The notes beneath the pieces were generated by a model. That model did no database searches, was not told the DNA's origin, and saw only the letters and a list, made by a program, of their open reading frames with translations. From Streptomyces rapamycinicus NRRL 5491 (lineage in GTDB: Bacteria > Actinomycetota > Actinomycetes > Streptomycetales > Streptomycetaceae), in assembly GCF_024298965.1 (NCBI RefSeq), contig NZ_CP085193.1:8308001-8372000 (forward strand): a DNA stretch of 64,000 nucleotides, given 5' to 3'. A program made the position numbers and the translations under genes. Numbering within the stretch: position 1 is the stretch's first letter; every line of letters starts with the position of its first letter. This document shows, piece by piece, positions 7,481 through 16,637 of this stretch.

Positions 7481-10099
7481 ATGGCTGGCAAGACGGAGCG
7501 CCGGTGCTCGGTGTGCCGTGCGAAGCTCAGCCGGTTCAACGCGGGAACGCAGTGCGGGCCCTGTCAGAGCGGCATGACGCCCAGGGTTGCGCCTGAGTTC
7601 TGGGCGGACCCGGTCGTCGAATCCGCGATCAGCGCCTGGGACCTCGGCGTGGTCGTGCAACTCTTTCGGAAGCACACTGGACTGTCACAGACGGCAGTGG
7701 CCCGGCTGGTCAACATCGATCAGGCCGAAGTGAGCCGACTGGAGCGTGGTCGAAAGAAAATCCGCGACCGGCGCCAATTTGCTCAATGGAGCGAGGCCCT
7801 GGGAATACCAGGGGAATTGGTGAGCCCGCTGCCCGCCGCGGACCAGCCGCCCTTACCGAATATGGGCGGTCCTGGTGGCCATCTGATGCTTCAGGACGGA
7901 GTGTGCCAGATGCTCATGCCCGCCGGCCGAAACCTTTCCCTGACGGTGATCCCCGCCCTCGCAGAACCTGCCGCGTCCTTTCATGACAACACCTTGTGGC
8001 TCGCGCCGAACAGGGACACCGAGGCATGGAGCCGGATGCCGCTCAGAGCTCTGCTCGCCGCACACCGCACCGTCGAGGGGAGACGGCAGTTTTTCGTCAT
8101 GGACGCACGGGAAGCAGCTCGCGGCTCAGCGAAGGCGCCTTCTTTGGCCATTCCGTCCGCATACGAACTCGACGAGCTGACCTATGGAATCCTGTGGGCC
8201 GTCGCGGGCTATGACTCCGCTGTCCTCAGCGACGACACAGAGCTCCAGGAAACACTGCTTCTCCCACCGCAGCGCGTGCTCGGGGGAGACGGCGGGCCTG
8301 TTGCTCCGGGCAGCCTGACCGACGGGTCTCAGATGCTCCTCGGGTCGCATGCATGCGCCGAATTCATCCTCAACCAGAGAGACGAACTGGCTGGCGAACC
8401 AGTTTTCTGGACCCGCGAACAACGTGGGGAGGAAGCGGCCACGTGGCTGATCTTCAAGCACAAGCACCGTTATCTCCAGGAGACGGCTCCCCGCAGGGCC
8501 CACAACGGAGTCGCGCGCGCCTTCTGCATCCCCCGCCAGGAGGTCGCCGTGTCGCCCACCCACGAGCGCGTGTTGCTGTTCCTTGCGATCGCGCTGATGG
8601 AGTCCTACAGCGTGACGACCTGGCTGACCGATGAACTCGACCTCCAGCAGACAGAGGGCTTCGCACTCGTACCTGGTCACAGGGCAGCCATCGCGACCTG
8701 GGTACGCACGGGCTCCCATCCGCAGACTGCGCTGACGGCGGGGGCCCATACATTACGCACGTTCGCGGACGTTATCGGTCATGCCCAGGCCCACGCGATC
8801 AACGCCGGGGCAAGCCCGGGGCAACGTCTGGCAGCGACCGCGGACTACCTCGACCTGGACCGCGCATGGTTAGCACGCCGCTGCGCACAGCTCGCGGCGG
8901 AGGGCGTCACGGCTCTTGCCCGGCCCCGCAGCCGTCACCTCAGTCTTGACGCTTTGAACGTCGCCTGCACGTACGTGGCCACCGAGTTGCGGTCCGAAGC
9001 CGAGTCCGGTGCCCTCCACGAGGTGACCCGTTTAGCCTGCACGGGACGATCTCTGCGCGTAAGGCCCACTCGGACCGAACCGACATGGCAGATGGGGACG
9101 ATGGTGGACGCGGTAAAGACAGTGGCGGTCTACTCCTTGGGCGGGACCATCGCCATGACCACGGATCCGGCCACCGGCGGTGTCGTACCGGCCCTTTCCG
9201 CCTTCGACCTCCTTGCCGCCATCCCCGGCCTGAGGGATCACGGCATCGACCTGCACGTGCACGACTTCCGGCGGTTGCCCGGTGCCTCACTCACCTTCGA
9301 CGATCTAACAGACCTTGGCGCGGCCATCGACAAGACCCTGTCCGGAGGCGACGTCGACGGGATCGTGATCACGCAAGGGACTGACACCATCGAGGAAACC
9401 GCGTTCTTCCTCGACATCCATCATGGTCACGAGCAGCCGGTCATCGTCACTGGCGCCATGCGCAGTCCCATCATGGCCGGGCCCGACGGACCCGCCAACC
9501 TGTACGCGGCCGTCCTTGCTGCTGCCGACCCGCAGCTGCGCGGCGCTGGCGTGCTGGTCGTCCTGAACGACGAGATCCATACGGCACACCATGTCCGTAA
9601 GTCCCACACCACCAGTCCCGCCGCCTTCACGTCGCCCGGCGCAGGCCCCGTCGGCCGGGTCGTCGAGAACCGCGTACGGCTGGCTGCCCCGCTGCCCCGC
9701 CGATCCGATCCCCTGGTACTGCCGAGTCATGACGCGCGCGTAGGCCTGTACACGGTCAGCCTCGGCGACGACGGCACGCTCCTCGATGCGTGGGGCGGCC
9801 GATGCGATGGACTCGTCGTCGCCGCTTTCGGCGTTGGGCACGTCCCTCAGCGACTCGTTGAGAGCCTCGAACGGCTCGCCGCGCGAATCCCCGTGGTTCT
9901 CGCCTCGCGCATCGGCAACGGCCCCGTCCTGACCGGAACGTACGGCTTCCCCGGCTCGGAGAAGGACCTGATCAATCGGGGGCTCATCCCCGCCGACCAC
10001 CTCAGCCCCTACCAGGCACGCCTTCTGCTCCAGGCGCTGCTCGCCCAAGACGCGGACCGCGAGACGATCACCAAGAAGTTCACCGTCTTCGAGCGCTGA
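7481..10099 (+). CDS. XRE regulator fused to L-asparaginase domain
   Basis: An 872-residue protein with two parts. Residues 9-28 hold CxxC...CxxC (a small zinc ribbon), and about 50-105 an XRE helix-turn-helix (SQTAVARLVNIDQAEVSRLERG). About 110-540 is a helical region I do not recognise. From about 541 an asparaginase follows with both active-site signatures: YSLGGTIAMT (Thr near 556) and ITQGTDTIEET (Thr-Asp near 634-635), then VTGAMRSP. No stop codon separates the parts. An in-frame ATG at 9101 could start a free asparaginase, but its ribosome-binding site is weak. GAGG sits 5 nt before ATG 7481; GTG 7475 is possible. The zinc ribbon/HTH part is clearly homologous to the protein at 29364. 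Confidence 0.85.
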   Translation: MAGKTERRCSVCRAKLSRFNAGTQCGPCQSGMTPRVAPEFWADPVVESAISAWDLGVVVQLFRKHTGLSQTAVARLVNIDQAEVSRLERGRKKIRDRRQFAQWSEALGIPGELVSPLPAADQPPLPNMGGPGGHLMLQDGVCQMLMPAGRNLSLTVIPALAEPAASFHDNTLWLAPNRDTEAWSRMPLRALLAAHRTVEGRRQFFVMDAREAARGSAKAPSLAIPSAYELDELTYGILWAVAGYDSAVLSDDTELQETLLLPPQRVLGGDGGPVAPGSLTDGSQMLLGSHACAEFILNQRDELAGEPVFWTREQRGEEAATWLIFKHKHRYLQETAPRRAHNGVARAFCIPRQEVAVSPTHERVLLFLAIALMESYSVTTWLTDELDLQQTEGFALVPGHRAAIATWVRTGSHPQTALTAGAHTLRTFADVIGHAQAHAINAGASPGQRLAATADYLDLDRAWLARRCAQLAAEGVTALARPRSRHLSLDALNVACTYVATELRSEAESGALHEVTRLACTGRSLRVRPTRTEPTWQMGTMVDAVKTVAVYSLGGTIAMTTDPATGGVVPALSAFDLLAAIPGLRDHGIDLHVHDFRRLPGASLTFDDLTDLGAAIDKTLSGGDVDGIVITQGTDTIEETAFFLDIHHGHEQPVIVTGAMRSPIMAGPDGPANLYAAVLAAADPQLRGAGVLVVLNDEIHTAHHVRKSHTTSPAAFTSPGAGPVGRVVENRVRLAAPLPRRSDPLVLPSHDARVGLYTVSLGDDGTLLDAWGGRCDGLVVAAFGVGHVPQRLVESLERLAARIPVVLASRIGNGPVLTGTYGFPGSEKDLINRGLIPADHLSPYQARLLLQALLAQDADRETITKKFTVFER

Positions 10100-10137
10100 C
10101 CCACATACGTCAGCTCCGCCCGAGAGAGAGGATCCGT

Positions 10138-10605
10138 ATGCGCGCCCACGAACTGACCACCGGCCGGACGTTTGGTGTCACCTTCGACCACGGCGAGGAC
10201 TTCTTCGATGCGCTCTCGGCGTTCTGCCGTGACCACGAGGTTCGGCAAGGCTACATTCCCTCATTCATCGGGGCGTTTACCGAAGCCGAAATTGTCGGCG
10301 CCTGCGAGAAACTCGAAGACCCGGACGCTCCGGTCTGGGCCAAGACCCATGTCACCAACGTCGAGGCATTTGGCGCTGGGACGATCGCCCACGATCTGGA
10401 TACGGGAAGCATCCTGCCGCACATCCATGTTTCCGCTGGGCTGAAGGCGCAATCGGCCGACGGCCGCACCAGCCACCTCCTGAGCGCCAAGGTCCAGTTT
10501 CTCAGCGAGCTTCTCATCATCGAAGTCGTCTCCCCGAACATGACTCGGCCGCGGAACCACGCTCTGTACGACGTACCGCTGCTTACCTTCGGCGCGCCGG
10601 AGTAG
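10138..10605 (+). CDS. PPC-domain (DUF296) DNA-binding-like protein
   Basis: A 155-residue protein matching the plant-and-prokaryote-conserved (PPC/DUF296) fold: GRTFGVTFDHGEDF at the N-terminus, GYIPSFIGAF, then the metal-site strand LPHIHVSAG with two His. Stand-alone bacterial PPC proteins form trimers; some bind DNA, and others are of unknown role. GAGAGAGGA lies about 8 nt before the ATG. It follows the XRE-asparaginase gene by 38 bp on the same strand and probably shares its transcript. Confidence 0.85.
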   Translation: MRAHELTTGRTFGVTFDHGEDFFDALSAFCRDHEVRQGYIPSFIGAFTEAEIVGACEKLEDPDAPVWAKTHVTNVEAFGAGTIAHDLDTGSILPHIHVSAGLKAQSADGRTSHLLSAKVQFLSELLIIEVVSPNMTRPRNHALYDVPLLTFGAPE

Positions 10606-11129
10606 GACCCTCGTGGGCGAACGCGGGATGACGGTGCAGTGGCGGAGCCCACCACCCCCTAGATCTTGGACGGGGCCAGCCCGTTCCCATCGCGATGGTG
10701 ATCTGCTTGCAGGTCATCGGCGGCTGTCCGTGGTGGCAGGCATCGGCCAGCATCGACAGGATTTTGGTAGCCGGCCGCCAGTGTGCCCGGGCGGCGGTCT
10801 CCACCGCGGGACGATCATTCCGGGCCTGGCTGGCTCCACAGCCGACGTCGCCGCGGTGTTCTCGACTGGCGACGCCACAGCAACCGGCACAGCCTGCCGC
10901 TCGGACTCGGCATCGTGCCGTCCGGCCAGGACCCGGCCCACCTAATGCTGGGCGATGACCAACTCTTGCCAAGTCCGTCTCGTGCCTCGTTCAATTCAGC
11001 CAGCAGACGGTCGGCCTGCTCGCGCAGCACCCCCACCTGCTGCCGGGCAGCGTGTTCCTCGGCTTCCAGTAACCCCATCACCGACGGCATCAGCCGCCCC
11101 TCCACGATGGCGACGACACGACGCATCAT
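10606..11129 (-). pseudogene. Broken coiled-coil/winged-helix gene (IS-associated family)
   Basis: Pieces of one protein are spread over three minus-strand frames. The N-terminus (MRRVVAIVEGRLMPSV, then a coiled coil LLEAEEHAARQQVGVLREQ) reads from 11129. The middle (SAVEPARPGMIVPRW) is in a second frame at about 10810-10940. The C-terminal part (KILSMLADACHHGQPPMTCK), resembling the start of a winged helix, is in a third frame at about 10690-10760. At least two frameshifts are needed to join them, so the gene is dead. The architecture matches the frameshifted gene at 48229-48650, which follows a transposase; both lie just upstream of a CRISPR array. No transposase remnant is visible here. 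Confidence 0.6.
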
Positions 11130-11311
11130 CCCTGCCGCATCACCACGGAGTTCATACCTGACCTGCGGAAACCAACCGATCAGGCTCGAAGGAACAGTGG
11201 GTGAAGGAGCACCGGATTCATCTCGTCGATCGCTGCAAGCTTGGCGAGTGGGTTGCTAGCTCCTGCCTCTTGTGGGAGCTGCCGGACCGCATCCCGCCCC
11301 CAGGTCGCGAC
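11130..11311. other. Region immediately upstream of CRISPR array 2
   Basis: About 180 bp separate the broken gene from the first repeat. If the array shares the polarity of arrays 1 and 3, this is where its leader should be. It is GC-rich with no AT-rich block. The only similarity I see to the putative leader of array 3 is CAGGTC, 6 nt before the repeat in both. The leader may be degenerate or lost. Confidence 0.3.
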
Positions 11312-12683
11312 CTGCTCCCCGCACCCGCGGGGATGGTCCCACGTGGACACTTGGGAACGAGAGGGTAGCGATCTGCTCCCCGCACCCGCGGGGATGGTCC
11401 CGGCTCGGTGGCCATCAGGACGGCCTTCCCTGCCTGCTCCCCGCACCCGCGGGGATGGTCCCAGCGACGACATGCTCTGCTCGGGGAAGCGGGCCTGCTC
11501 CCCGCACCCGCGGGGATGGTCCGATCAGATGACGTAGCGACTGAGAGGCGGGAGACTGCTCCCCGCACCCGCGGGGATGGTCCCGTCCAGCTCCAGCGCA
11601 TGCTCGACCCCGAGGTGCTGCTCCCCGCACCCGCGGGGATGGTCCCTCGGTGGAGGCTGCGGCCACGGTGTCCGTGGCCTGCTCCCCGCACCCGCGGGGA
11701 TGTCCCGGCCGGGAAGGTGACCCGGCCCCGGGCGGCTCCTGCTCCCCGCACCCGCGAGGATGGTCCCTCGGGGTCCTTCGTGATCAGGCTGTGGATCTGC
11801 TGCTCCCCGCACCCGCGGGGATGGTCCCTCATCGGCGTAATCAGTCGGGGGCGCCCAGGTCTGTTCCCCGCACCCGCGGGGATGGTCCCGTCTACCGGCC
11901 GCTGAAAGCGATGGTGAAGAACTGCTCCCCGCACCTGCTGGGATGGTCCCGACTACTACCGGGCGGGCATCAACGCCACCGCCTGCTCCCCGCGCCCGCG
12001 GGGATGGTCCCGGTACGTACTGCGACATCCACGGCTGCGACCTCTGCTCCCCGCGCCCGCGGGGATGGTCCCGCCATGTCGGATGAGGAACTGGCGGAGC
12101 AGGCCTGCTCCCCGCACCCGCGGGGATGGTCCCTTCTCCGGGATCGGCTCCAGGCGGAACTTCGGCTGCTCCCCGCACCCGCGGGGATGGTCCCACCCTG
12201 ACGACCGGTTCACTCTCTGTCGATATCTGCTCCCCGCACCTGCGGGGATGGTCCCGCCTGTGCAGCATCGGACGTCTTGAGGTCGGCCTGCTCCCCGCAC
12301 CCGCGGGGATGGTCCCTGTGGTGGGCGAGCGCGGGCGGCACGCAGGATCTGCTCCCTGCACCCGCGGGGATGGTCCCCACTGGCTCAAGGAACAGGGCCT
12401 CGAGCCCGACTGCTCCCCGCACCCGCGGAGATGGTCCCGATCTACCGGACGATCCTCGACGTCCACGCCACTGCTCCCCGCACCCGCGGGGATGGTCCCA
12501 TCCACGACCACAGCTGGATCGTCGACCACGACTGCTCCCCGCCCCGCGGGGGGATGGTCCCCAGCTGCACAACGTGGGCCTGTACCTCGGTGCCTGCTCC
12601 CCGCGTCCGCGGGGATGGTCCCGGCTCGCTTCCACCACCGTGGCGAGACTTGTCCTGCTCCCCGCACCCGCGGGGATGGTCCC
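11312..12683 (+). CRISPR. CRISPR array 2, same repeat, about 23 repeats, eroded
   Basis: About 23 repeats of the same 29-nt unit at 61-nt spacing. The first three are perfect; from about 11495 rightward many carry changes: a final G at 11523, a deleted base in GGGGATGTCCC near 11700, GCGAGGATGG near 11757, CTGTTCCCC near 11861, ACCTGCTGGG near 11933, GCGCCCGCGG in two units near 11990-12060, ACCTGCGG near 12238, CTCCCTGCA near 12352, GCGGAGATGG near 12426 and an altered GCCCCGCGGGG near 12540. The final unit is perfect again. Mutations accumulate away from the left end, so the leader side is left, and this is probably an old, no longer growing array. Confidence 0.97.
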
Positions 12684-12891
12684 GGTCGCCCAACCGCTCT
12701 GTCCCGAACAGTCGAGTGGGGCAGTGGGTGCGAGGAGAATCTGTTGGCCAGCGTGACGCTGCGGGAGCGCTATGAATCCAGCCACTGGACAAGTGCCCTG
12801 TCGCCAAACACTGCGGATGGGGCCGTCGAAGTACCCGATTCGAGCTATGCAGAGGGGCGGGATGCCAGCTGCTGAAGGGAGGACTGGCCGG
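12684..12891. other. Flank right of CRISPR array 2
   Basis: After the last repeat there is one spacer-like stretch and then unique sequence. No gene, hairpin or further repeat is evident before the small reading frame at 12892. Confidence 0.4.
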
Positions 12892-13050
12892 ATGATTTTG
12901 GCTATCAACGTCGCAGTTCTGCTTGCGGTGATCAACGTTATGCGACTGTGTCGACGCACACTGGCTCGGAGCCAGGTCGCTGATGCGACAGATGGCATCA
13001 GCCGCTGGTGCAAGATGGCCCGTGGTCACCGGCTCTCCCTGAACTGTTAG
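12892..13050 (+). CDS. Possible 52-residue membrane peptide
   Basis: A short frame starting MILAINVAVLLAVINVM, a hydrophobic helix, followed by a basic segment RLCRRTLARS and a polar tail. A GGAGG lies 9 nt before the ATG. There is no recognisable family and the coding bias is weak, so this may be chance. If real it would be a single-pass peptide with its tail in the cytoplasm. The 200 bp that follow, up to the DUF4254 gene, hold nothing I can identify and probably carry that operon's promoter. Confidence 0.3.
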   Translation: MILAINVAVLLAVINVMRLCRRTLARSQVADATDGISRWCKMARGHRLSLNC

Positions 13051-13253
13051 CGTGCCACGAGATCAACTTAGGGGCAGGGGCGGACCTGGACGGATGTCAA
13101 GCGGCCACTTTGGCCGTTGAGTCAGGGGCATCATGGCCTAGCGATCGTGGAGTAACGCGCCCCTCTCGGACACCCTCCGGCCGTGCTCAAGGCTGTCTTC
13201 GATGACGGTCGACAGAGGCAGCCTCCCGAGATACCGAAGGGGGATCACCATTG

Positions 13254-13853
13254 ATGACTGAGACACGTGCAGGACTGGGTAAGGACACGGATGAGTTGGA
13301 GGGCGACCCGCGCACTCCGATGACGGCGGTTGCATCTTGCCTCGACGTGGCAGGCGGGCAAGGTGGCTGGTGCGAGGACGCTCTCGCTGGGATTCCGCTT
13401 CCTGACTCGCCGGAGTTGTCGCCGGCTTTGGACCGGCTGCACGCAGTCAACAGTCGGCAGTGGGACGCCGAGGATCGGGTGCGACAAGCTGGCGACGGGG
13501 AGATTCCGGCCATCAAGCGGGAGATCGACGCTCTCAACGGCAATCGCCATGCACTCATCGAGCAGGTCGATCGAATCTTGGATGCGGCGTGGAGCGCGAA
13601 TGAGGGCGTGCCTCCCCTCACGGAGTCGATCGGCTCAGCGCTTGACCGACTCTCGGTGCAGACGCTTCGGATCAGGCACATCGAGCGACTCGTCGGGCGG
13701 GATGCTGGTACGGCAGAGCGAGTGGCGATTCTGCGTCACCAGTACGACGATCTAGTGTGGTCTATCGCGGTCGCTTGCGAGGATCTTGTGTCCGGCCGTC
13801 GACGCACGCCCCGGCCTGAGCGCATGAAGCTCTACGGGAAGTCAGCACGATGA
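13254..13853 (+). CDS. DUF4254 family protein
   Basis: A 199-residue protein matching the DUF4254 pattern: LHAVNSRQWDAEDRVRQ, then IKREIDALNGNRHALIEQVD, a helical core found mostly in Bacteroidetes lipopolysaccharide gene clusters beside glycosyltransferases. The biochemical role is unknown. The first 55 residues are a non-conserved, Asp/Pro-rich extension. ATG 13254 was chosen over TTG 13251; a GGGGG tract sits about 10 nt upstream. It heads a five-gene operon with two glycosyltransferase-like genes, which agrees with the family's usual company and is unusual in an actinomycete. Confidence 0.75.
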   Translation: MTETRAGLGKDTDELEGDPRTPMTAVASCLDVAGGQGGWCEDALAGIPLPDSPELSPALDRLHAVNSRQWDAEDRVRQAGDGEIPAIKREIDALNGNRHALIEQVDRILDAAWSANEGVPPLTESIGSALDRLSVQTLRIRHIERLVGRDAGTAERVAILRHQYDDLVWSIAVACEDLVSGRRRTPRPERMKLYGKSAR

Positions 13854-13896
13854 GCGCGGTCACGTTGCTCCTCCGAAGCGCCAGGTTCGATCTGCG

Positions 13897-15579
13897 ATGA
13901 CGGTTGACTCCTTCGGGGACGGAGATGAGTTTGAGCGCTGGCGCAGCGGCCTGTTCCTACGTCCCGACGGGACCAATGCCGATGTGCTTGTCGGGCTCCT
14001 CCGCCGCGCCCTCGATGAGACGCTGAGCCATCAGGGCGAGGGGCCCGTGTATCCGCGCACCGGCAAGGAGGGTAGGCGCTCCCCCGTGGGTGACGGACGG
14101 CTACCGGAAAGCCCTGTCACAGCGGAGACGGCGCTCAGCCAATTGCGCTGGTGGCTCGCTGGGTCGGTCAAAGTTCATCACCAGATGTTCGCCAAGAACA
14201 TCGTTCCGCCACCGTCGTTCGTCAACCTCGCAGCGTTGTGCGCGGTGTCGTTGTTCATGCCTAACGGCGTCACTGGAGAGGACGCCGCGGAGACCCTTTC
14301 CGCTGAGTTGTCCTCCGCCCAGGCGTTGGCACGGTTGGCGGGGTACGAGCCGGAGCGGGCAGGCGGCCTGTTCACGTTCGGCGGCACTGCGACCAACCTG
14401 TATGCCATCAACGTCGGCATTTCCAAGGCACAGCCCGACCACGCCGAGCGTGGGATCGAGCCTGGGATGGCCGTCGTCGGGTCCTGGCCAGCGCACTACT
14501 CGCAGAAATCCGCGTGTGCGTGGCTGGGGATCGGCACTCGAAACTACATATCCGCTGCGTCGCTACCCGACCAGACCACGGACCTGGAGTCGATGGAAGC
14601 GGCCTGCCGCGACGTACTGGCACGCGGCCACCGGCTTGCATGCATCATCGGTGCGGGCGGGACGACTTCCAACATGGCTGTCGACGACTTCGGTGAGATC
14701 GCTACGATGCGGGATCGGCTGGCCGCCGAATATGGGTTGGAATACACACCCCATGTGCACGCAGATACAGTCATCGGGTGGGCATACCTCTGCTTCATCG
14801 ATTATGACTTGCATAAGAATCCCCTCGGCTTCAGCCCACCGGTGGTAGCCAAGCTGTCACGCCTTGTGGAGCGTCTGAAAACGGTGCAGCATGCCGACTC
14901 GTTCGGAACGGACTTCCACAAGACCGGCTTCGCGCCCTATACGTCGAGCATGATCGTCATGCGAGATGGTCGGGACTTCTCGCGGCTGCGCCGCGACGGC
15001 GGAGCCATGACCCCGTTGTTCCATGACAAGGATGCCTACAACCCCGGGACCTTCACGTTGGAGACGTCCAGGTCGGCAGCGAACATGGTGGCGACCTGGG
15101 TTGGCTTGCAGACTCTCGGCAAGCAGGGGATGCGGCAACTGCTCGGCCACGCGCTTGAAACGGCAGAAGCGCTCCGGCGCCACATCAATGCCTTGGCAGG
15201 TCGCGACGCGACAGCTATCAACAGACATTCGTACGGGCCGGACGTGTTCGTGCGCTGTTACCCGCCGGACGACCCCGCCGCTACCGAGGAGGACTTCGAC
15301 GACACCAGCTCCGTCCGCCGGATAAACCAATATATCTCTGACCTATTCGCGTGGCTATCGACTCAACGGGTGCCGGACGCTGAACAAATCGCAGTGAGCA
15401 AGTCCTCCGCAGCCTTCTATACACCGGCTGGCGAGCCGGTCGTCGCTCTCCGGGTGTACTCCCTCAACCCGTACTTCTCCGATGCTCACGCCAGAGAGCT
15501 GGTCATACGCCTGCTGAGGGGCAAGCGACAGTTCGATGCTACATACATGCATGCAGATGCGTGCGAGGAGGCTCAATGA
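13897..15579 (+). CDS. PLP-dependent group II decarboxylase
   Basis: A 560-residue fold-type I enzyme of the glutamate/aromatic-amino-acid decarboxylase superfamily. Visible features: VHHQMFAKNIVPP near the N-terminus, the FTFGGTATNLYA phosphate-binding segment, a cofactor-contacting HVHADTVIGWAY, and the Schiff-base lysine in SFGTDFHKTGFAPY (about Lys342). It is longer than typical 450-500-residue members because of an N-terminal extension and a C-terminal domain. The amino-acid substrate cannot be inferred safely. It is 43 bp after DUF4254, and its TGA overlaps the next ATG. In context it would supply an amine for the glycosylated product of the operon. Confidence 0.88.
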   Translation: MTVDSFGDGDEFERWRSGLFLRPDGTNADVLVGLLRRALDETLSHQGEGPVYPRTGKEGRRSPVGDGRLPESPVTAETALSQLRWWLAGSVKVHHQMFAKNIVPPPSFVNLAALCAVSLFMPNGVTGEDAAETLSAELSSAQALARLAGYEPERAGGLFTFGGTATNLYAINVGISKAQPDHAERGIEPGMAVVGSWPAHYSQKSACAWLGIGTRNYISAASLPDQTTDLESMEAACRDVLARGHRLACIIGAGGTTSNMAVDDFGEIATMRDRLAAEYGLEYTPHVHADTVIGWAYLCFIDYDLHKNPLGFSPPVVAKLSRLVERLKTVQHADSFGTDFHKTGFAPYTSSMIVMRDGRDFSRLRRDGGAMTPLFHDKDAYNPGTFTLETSRSAANMVATWVGLQTLGKQGMRQLLGHALETAEALRRHINALAGRDATAINRHSYGPDVFVRCYPPDDPAATEEDFDDTSSVRRINQYISDLFAWLSTQRVPDAEQIAVSKSSAAFYTPAGEPVVALRVYSLNPYFSDAHARELVIRLLRGKRQFDATYMHADACEEAQ

Positions 15580-16637
15580 AGCGACCGCCGCTGTGTGGCC
15601 GAGAAGAGCTACCGACGCGCTTCGCAGCCGCCGACCTTCCTGTCCGTGACTGTGTCGAGTTGGCCGCCGGCCTGGCCTCCTATGCCCGGACACATGGACT
15701 AGCCCGAGTCGAGGTGAGCGGGCCGCCGGCAATGCGTGAGCTCATCGAGGAGTTCGGCTTTGGCGAGGTGCGATTTGTCGAATTCCACCGGCAGCCCGCG
15801 GTGGACATTGCGGCAGTCCCCCGGACTTGGCGCTGCGGCCAACGAGGGCTGCGCTGCCTGAGCGACCAGCTCGTCGACGCAGCAAAAATCGCGTCGCGGG
15901 TGGACACACCGCCGTCAACACTCGCCGGGGGAACCGTGATGCGATTTGCCCGGCATAACCGCCTCGGCGACGCACTGGGCATCGTGACCGGCCTCGAGCA
16001 CTACTGCCGCGACAACGCCGTGGCATCAGTTGCCGTATCCGGTTCGCCCATCCTTGCCGAGGTAGTGGAGGTGTTCGCGTGCAAGCGGGTGAGCTATGCC
16101 CCTTCGCCCAGCGAGTCGATCAACGGCGACGCGATCTTCGCCCGATCGTCATGGAGCATCCCCTGGCTTGACCGGTTCAACCACGCCGTCACCGACGCCT
16201 TTGGAGGGCGAGCCCGCCACCGAGTGCCGCCGCTGCCTCTCCGCCGGGCACCGACGCCTCGTGGCGAAGAGAATGTGGTGTATTACCAGCTCGATGCGCG
16301 TTCCGGCACTGCGCCATCGCGACACTCAGCTCGGCGGCTCCTGAACCAGGTCTCGGCGCACGGTGAAGTGCGGGTCCTCGGCGGCCCCGACACCCAGACC
16401 TACCTCGGCGAGGACCTGATCTACGTCCGGGCCGACCTTCCCGAAATGGTTGCCCGTCTGCTGTCATGCCGTCTCTTCGTGGGGTGCGACAGCGGCCTGG
16501 GCCATCTCGCGGGGTGCCTTGGTGTGCCTGGTCTGATCGTCAGTACCGACGACTTCGAGACGACCTGGTCATTCTTTCGAGGCTACGCCAGCCTCAATGT
16601 CATCCCGCTCGCGGCAGCAGAGGTGCTTCTGCCATGA
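15576..16637 (+). CDS. Glycosyltransferase family 9-like (heptosyltransferase fold)
   Basis: A 353-residue protein. Its C-terminal half carries CDSGLGHLAGCLGVPGLIVS, the counterpart of the DSGPMHLAAALG nucleotide-sugar site of ADP-heptose transferases; MRFARHNRLGDALGIVTGLEHY resembles the first strand and glycine loop of a GT-B domain, but begins only at about residue 120. The N-terminal 110 residues look like a diverged repeat of the same half (DLPVRDCVELAAGLASYAR). Actinobacteria lack LPS, so the acceptor is probably a small molecule. ATG overlaps the decarboxylase TGA (ATGA), with GAGGAGG upstream. Confidence 0.7.
   Translation: MKRPPLCGREELPTRFAAADLPVRDCVELAAGLASYARTHGLARVEVSGPPAMRELIEEFGFGEVRFVEFHRQPAVDIAAVPRTWRCGQRGLRCLSDQLVDAAKIASRVDTPPSTLAGGTVMRFARHNRLGDALGIVTGLEHYCRDNAVASVAVSGSPILAEVVEVFACKRVSYAPSPSESINGDAIFARSSWSIPWLDRFNHAVTDAFGGRARHRVPPLPLRRAPTPRGEENVVYYQLDARSGTAPSRHSARRLLNQVSAHGEVRVLGGPDTQTYLGEDLIYVRADLPEMVARLLSCRLFVGCDSGLGHLAGCLGVPGLIVSTDDFETTWSFFRGYASLNVIPLAAAEVLLP

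Noticed and set aside
9101..10099. Separate asparaginase gene starting at ATG 9101
   Set aside because: No stop or good ribosome-binding site separates it from the XRE part, so a fusion is the simpler reading; the alternative is recorded in the feature and finding.
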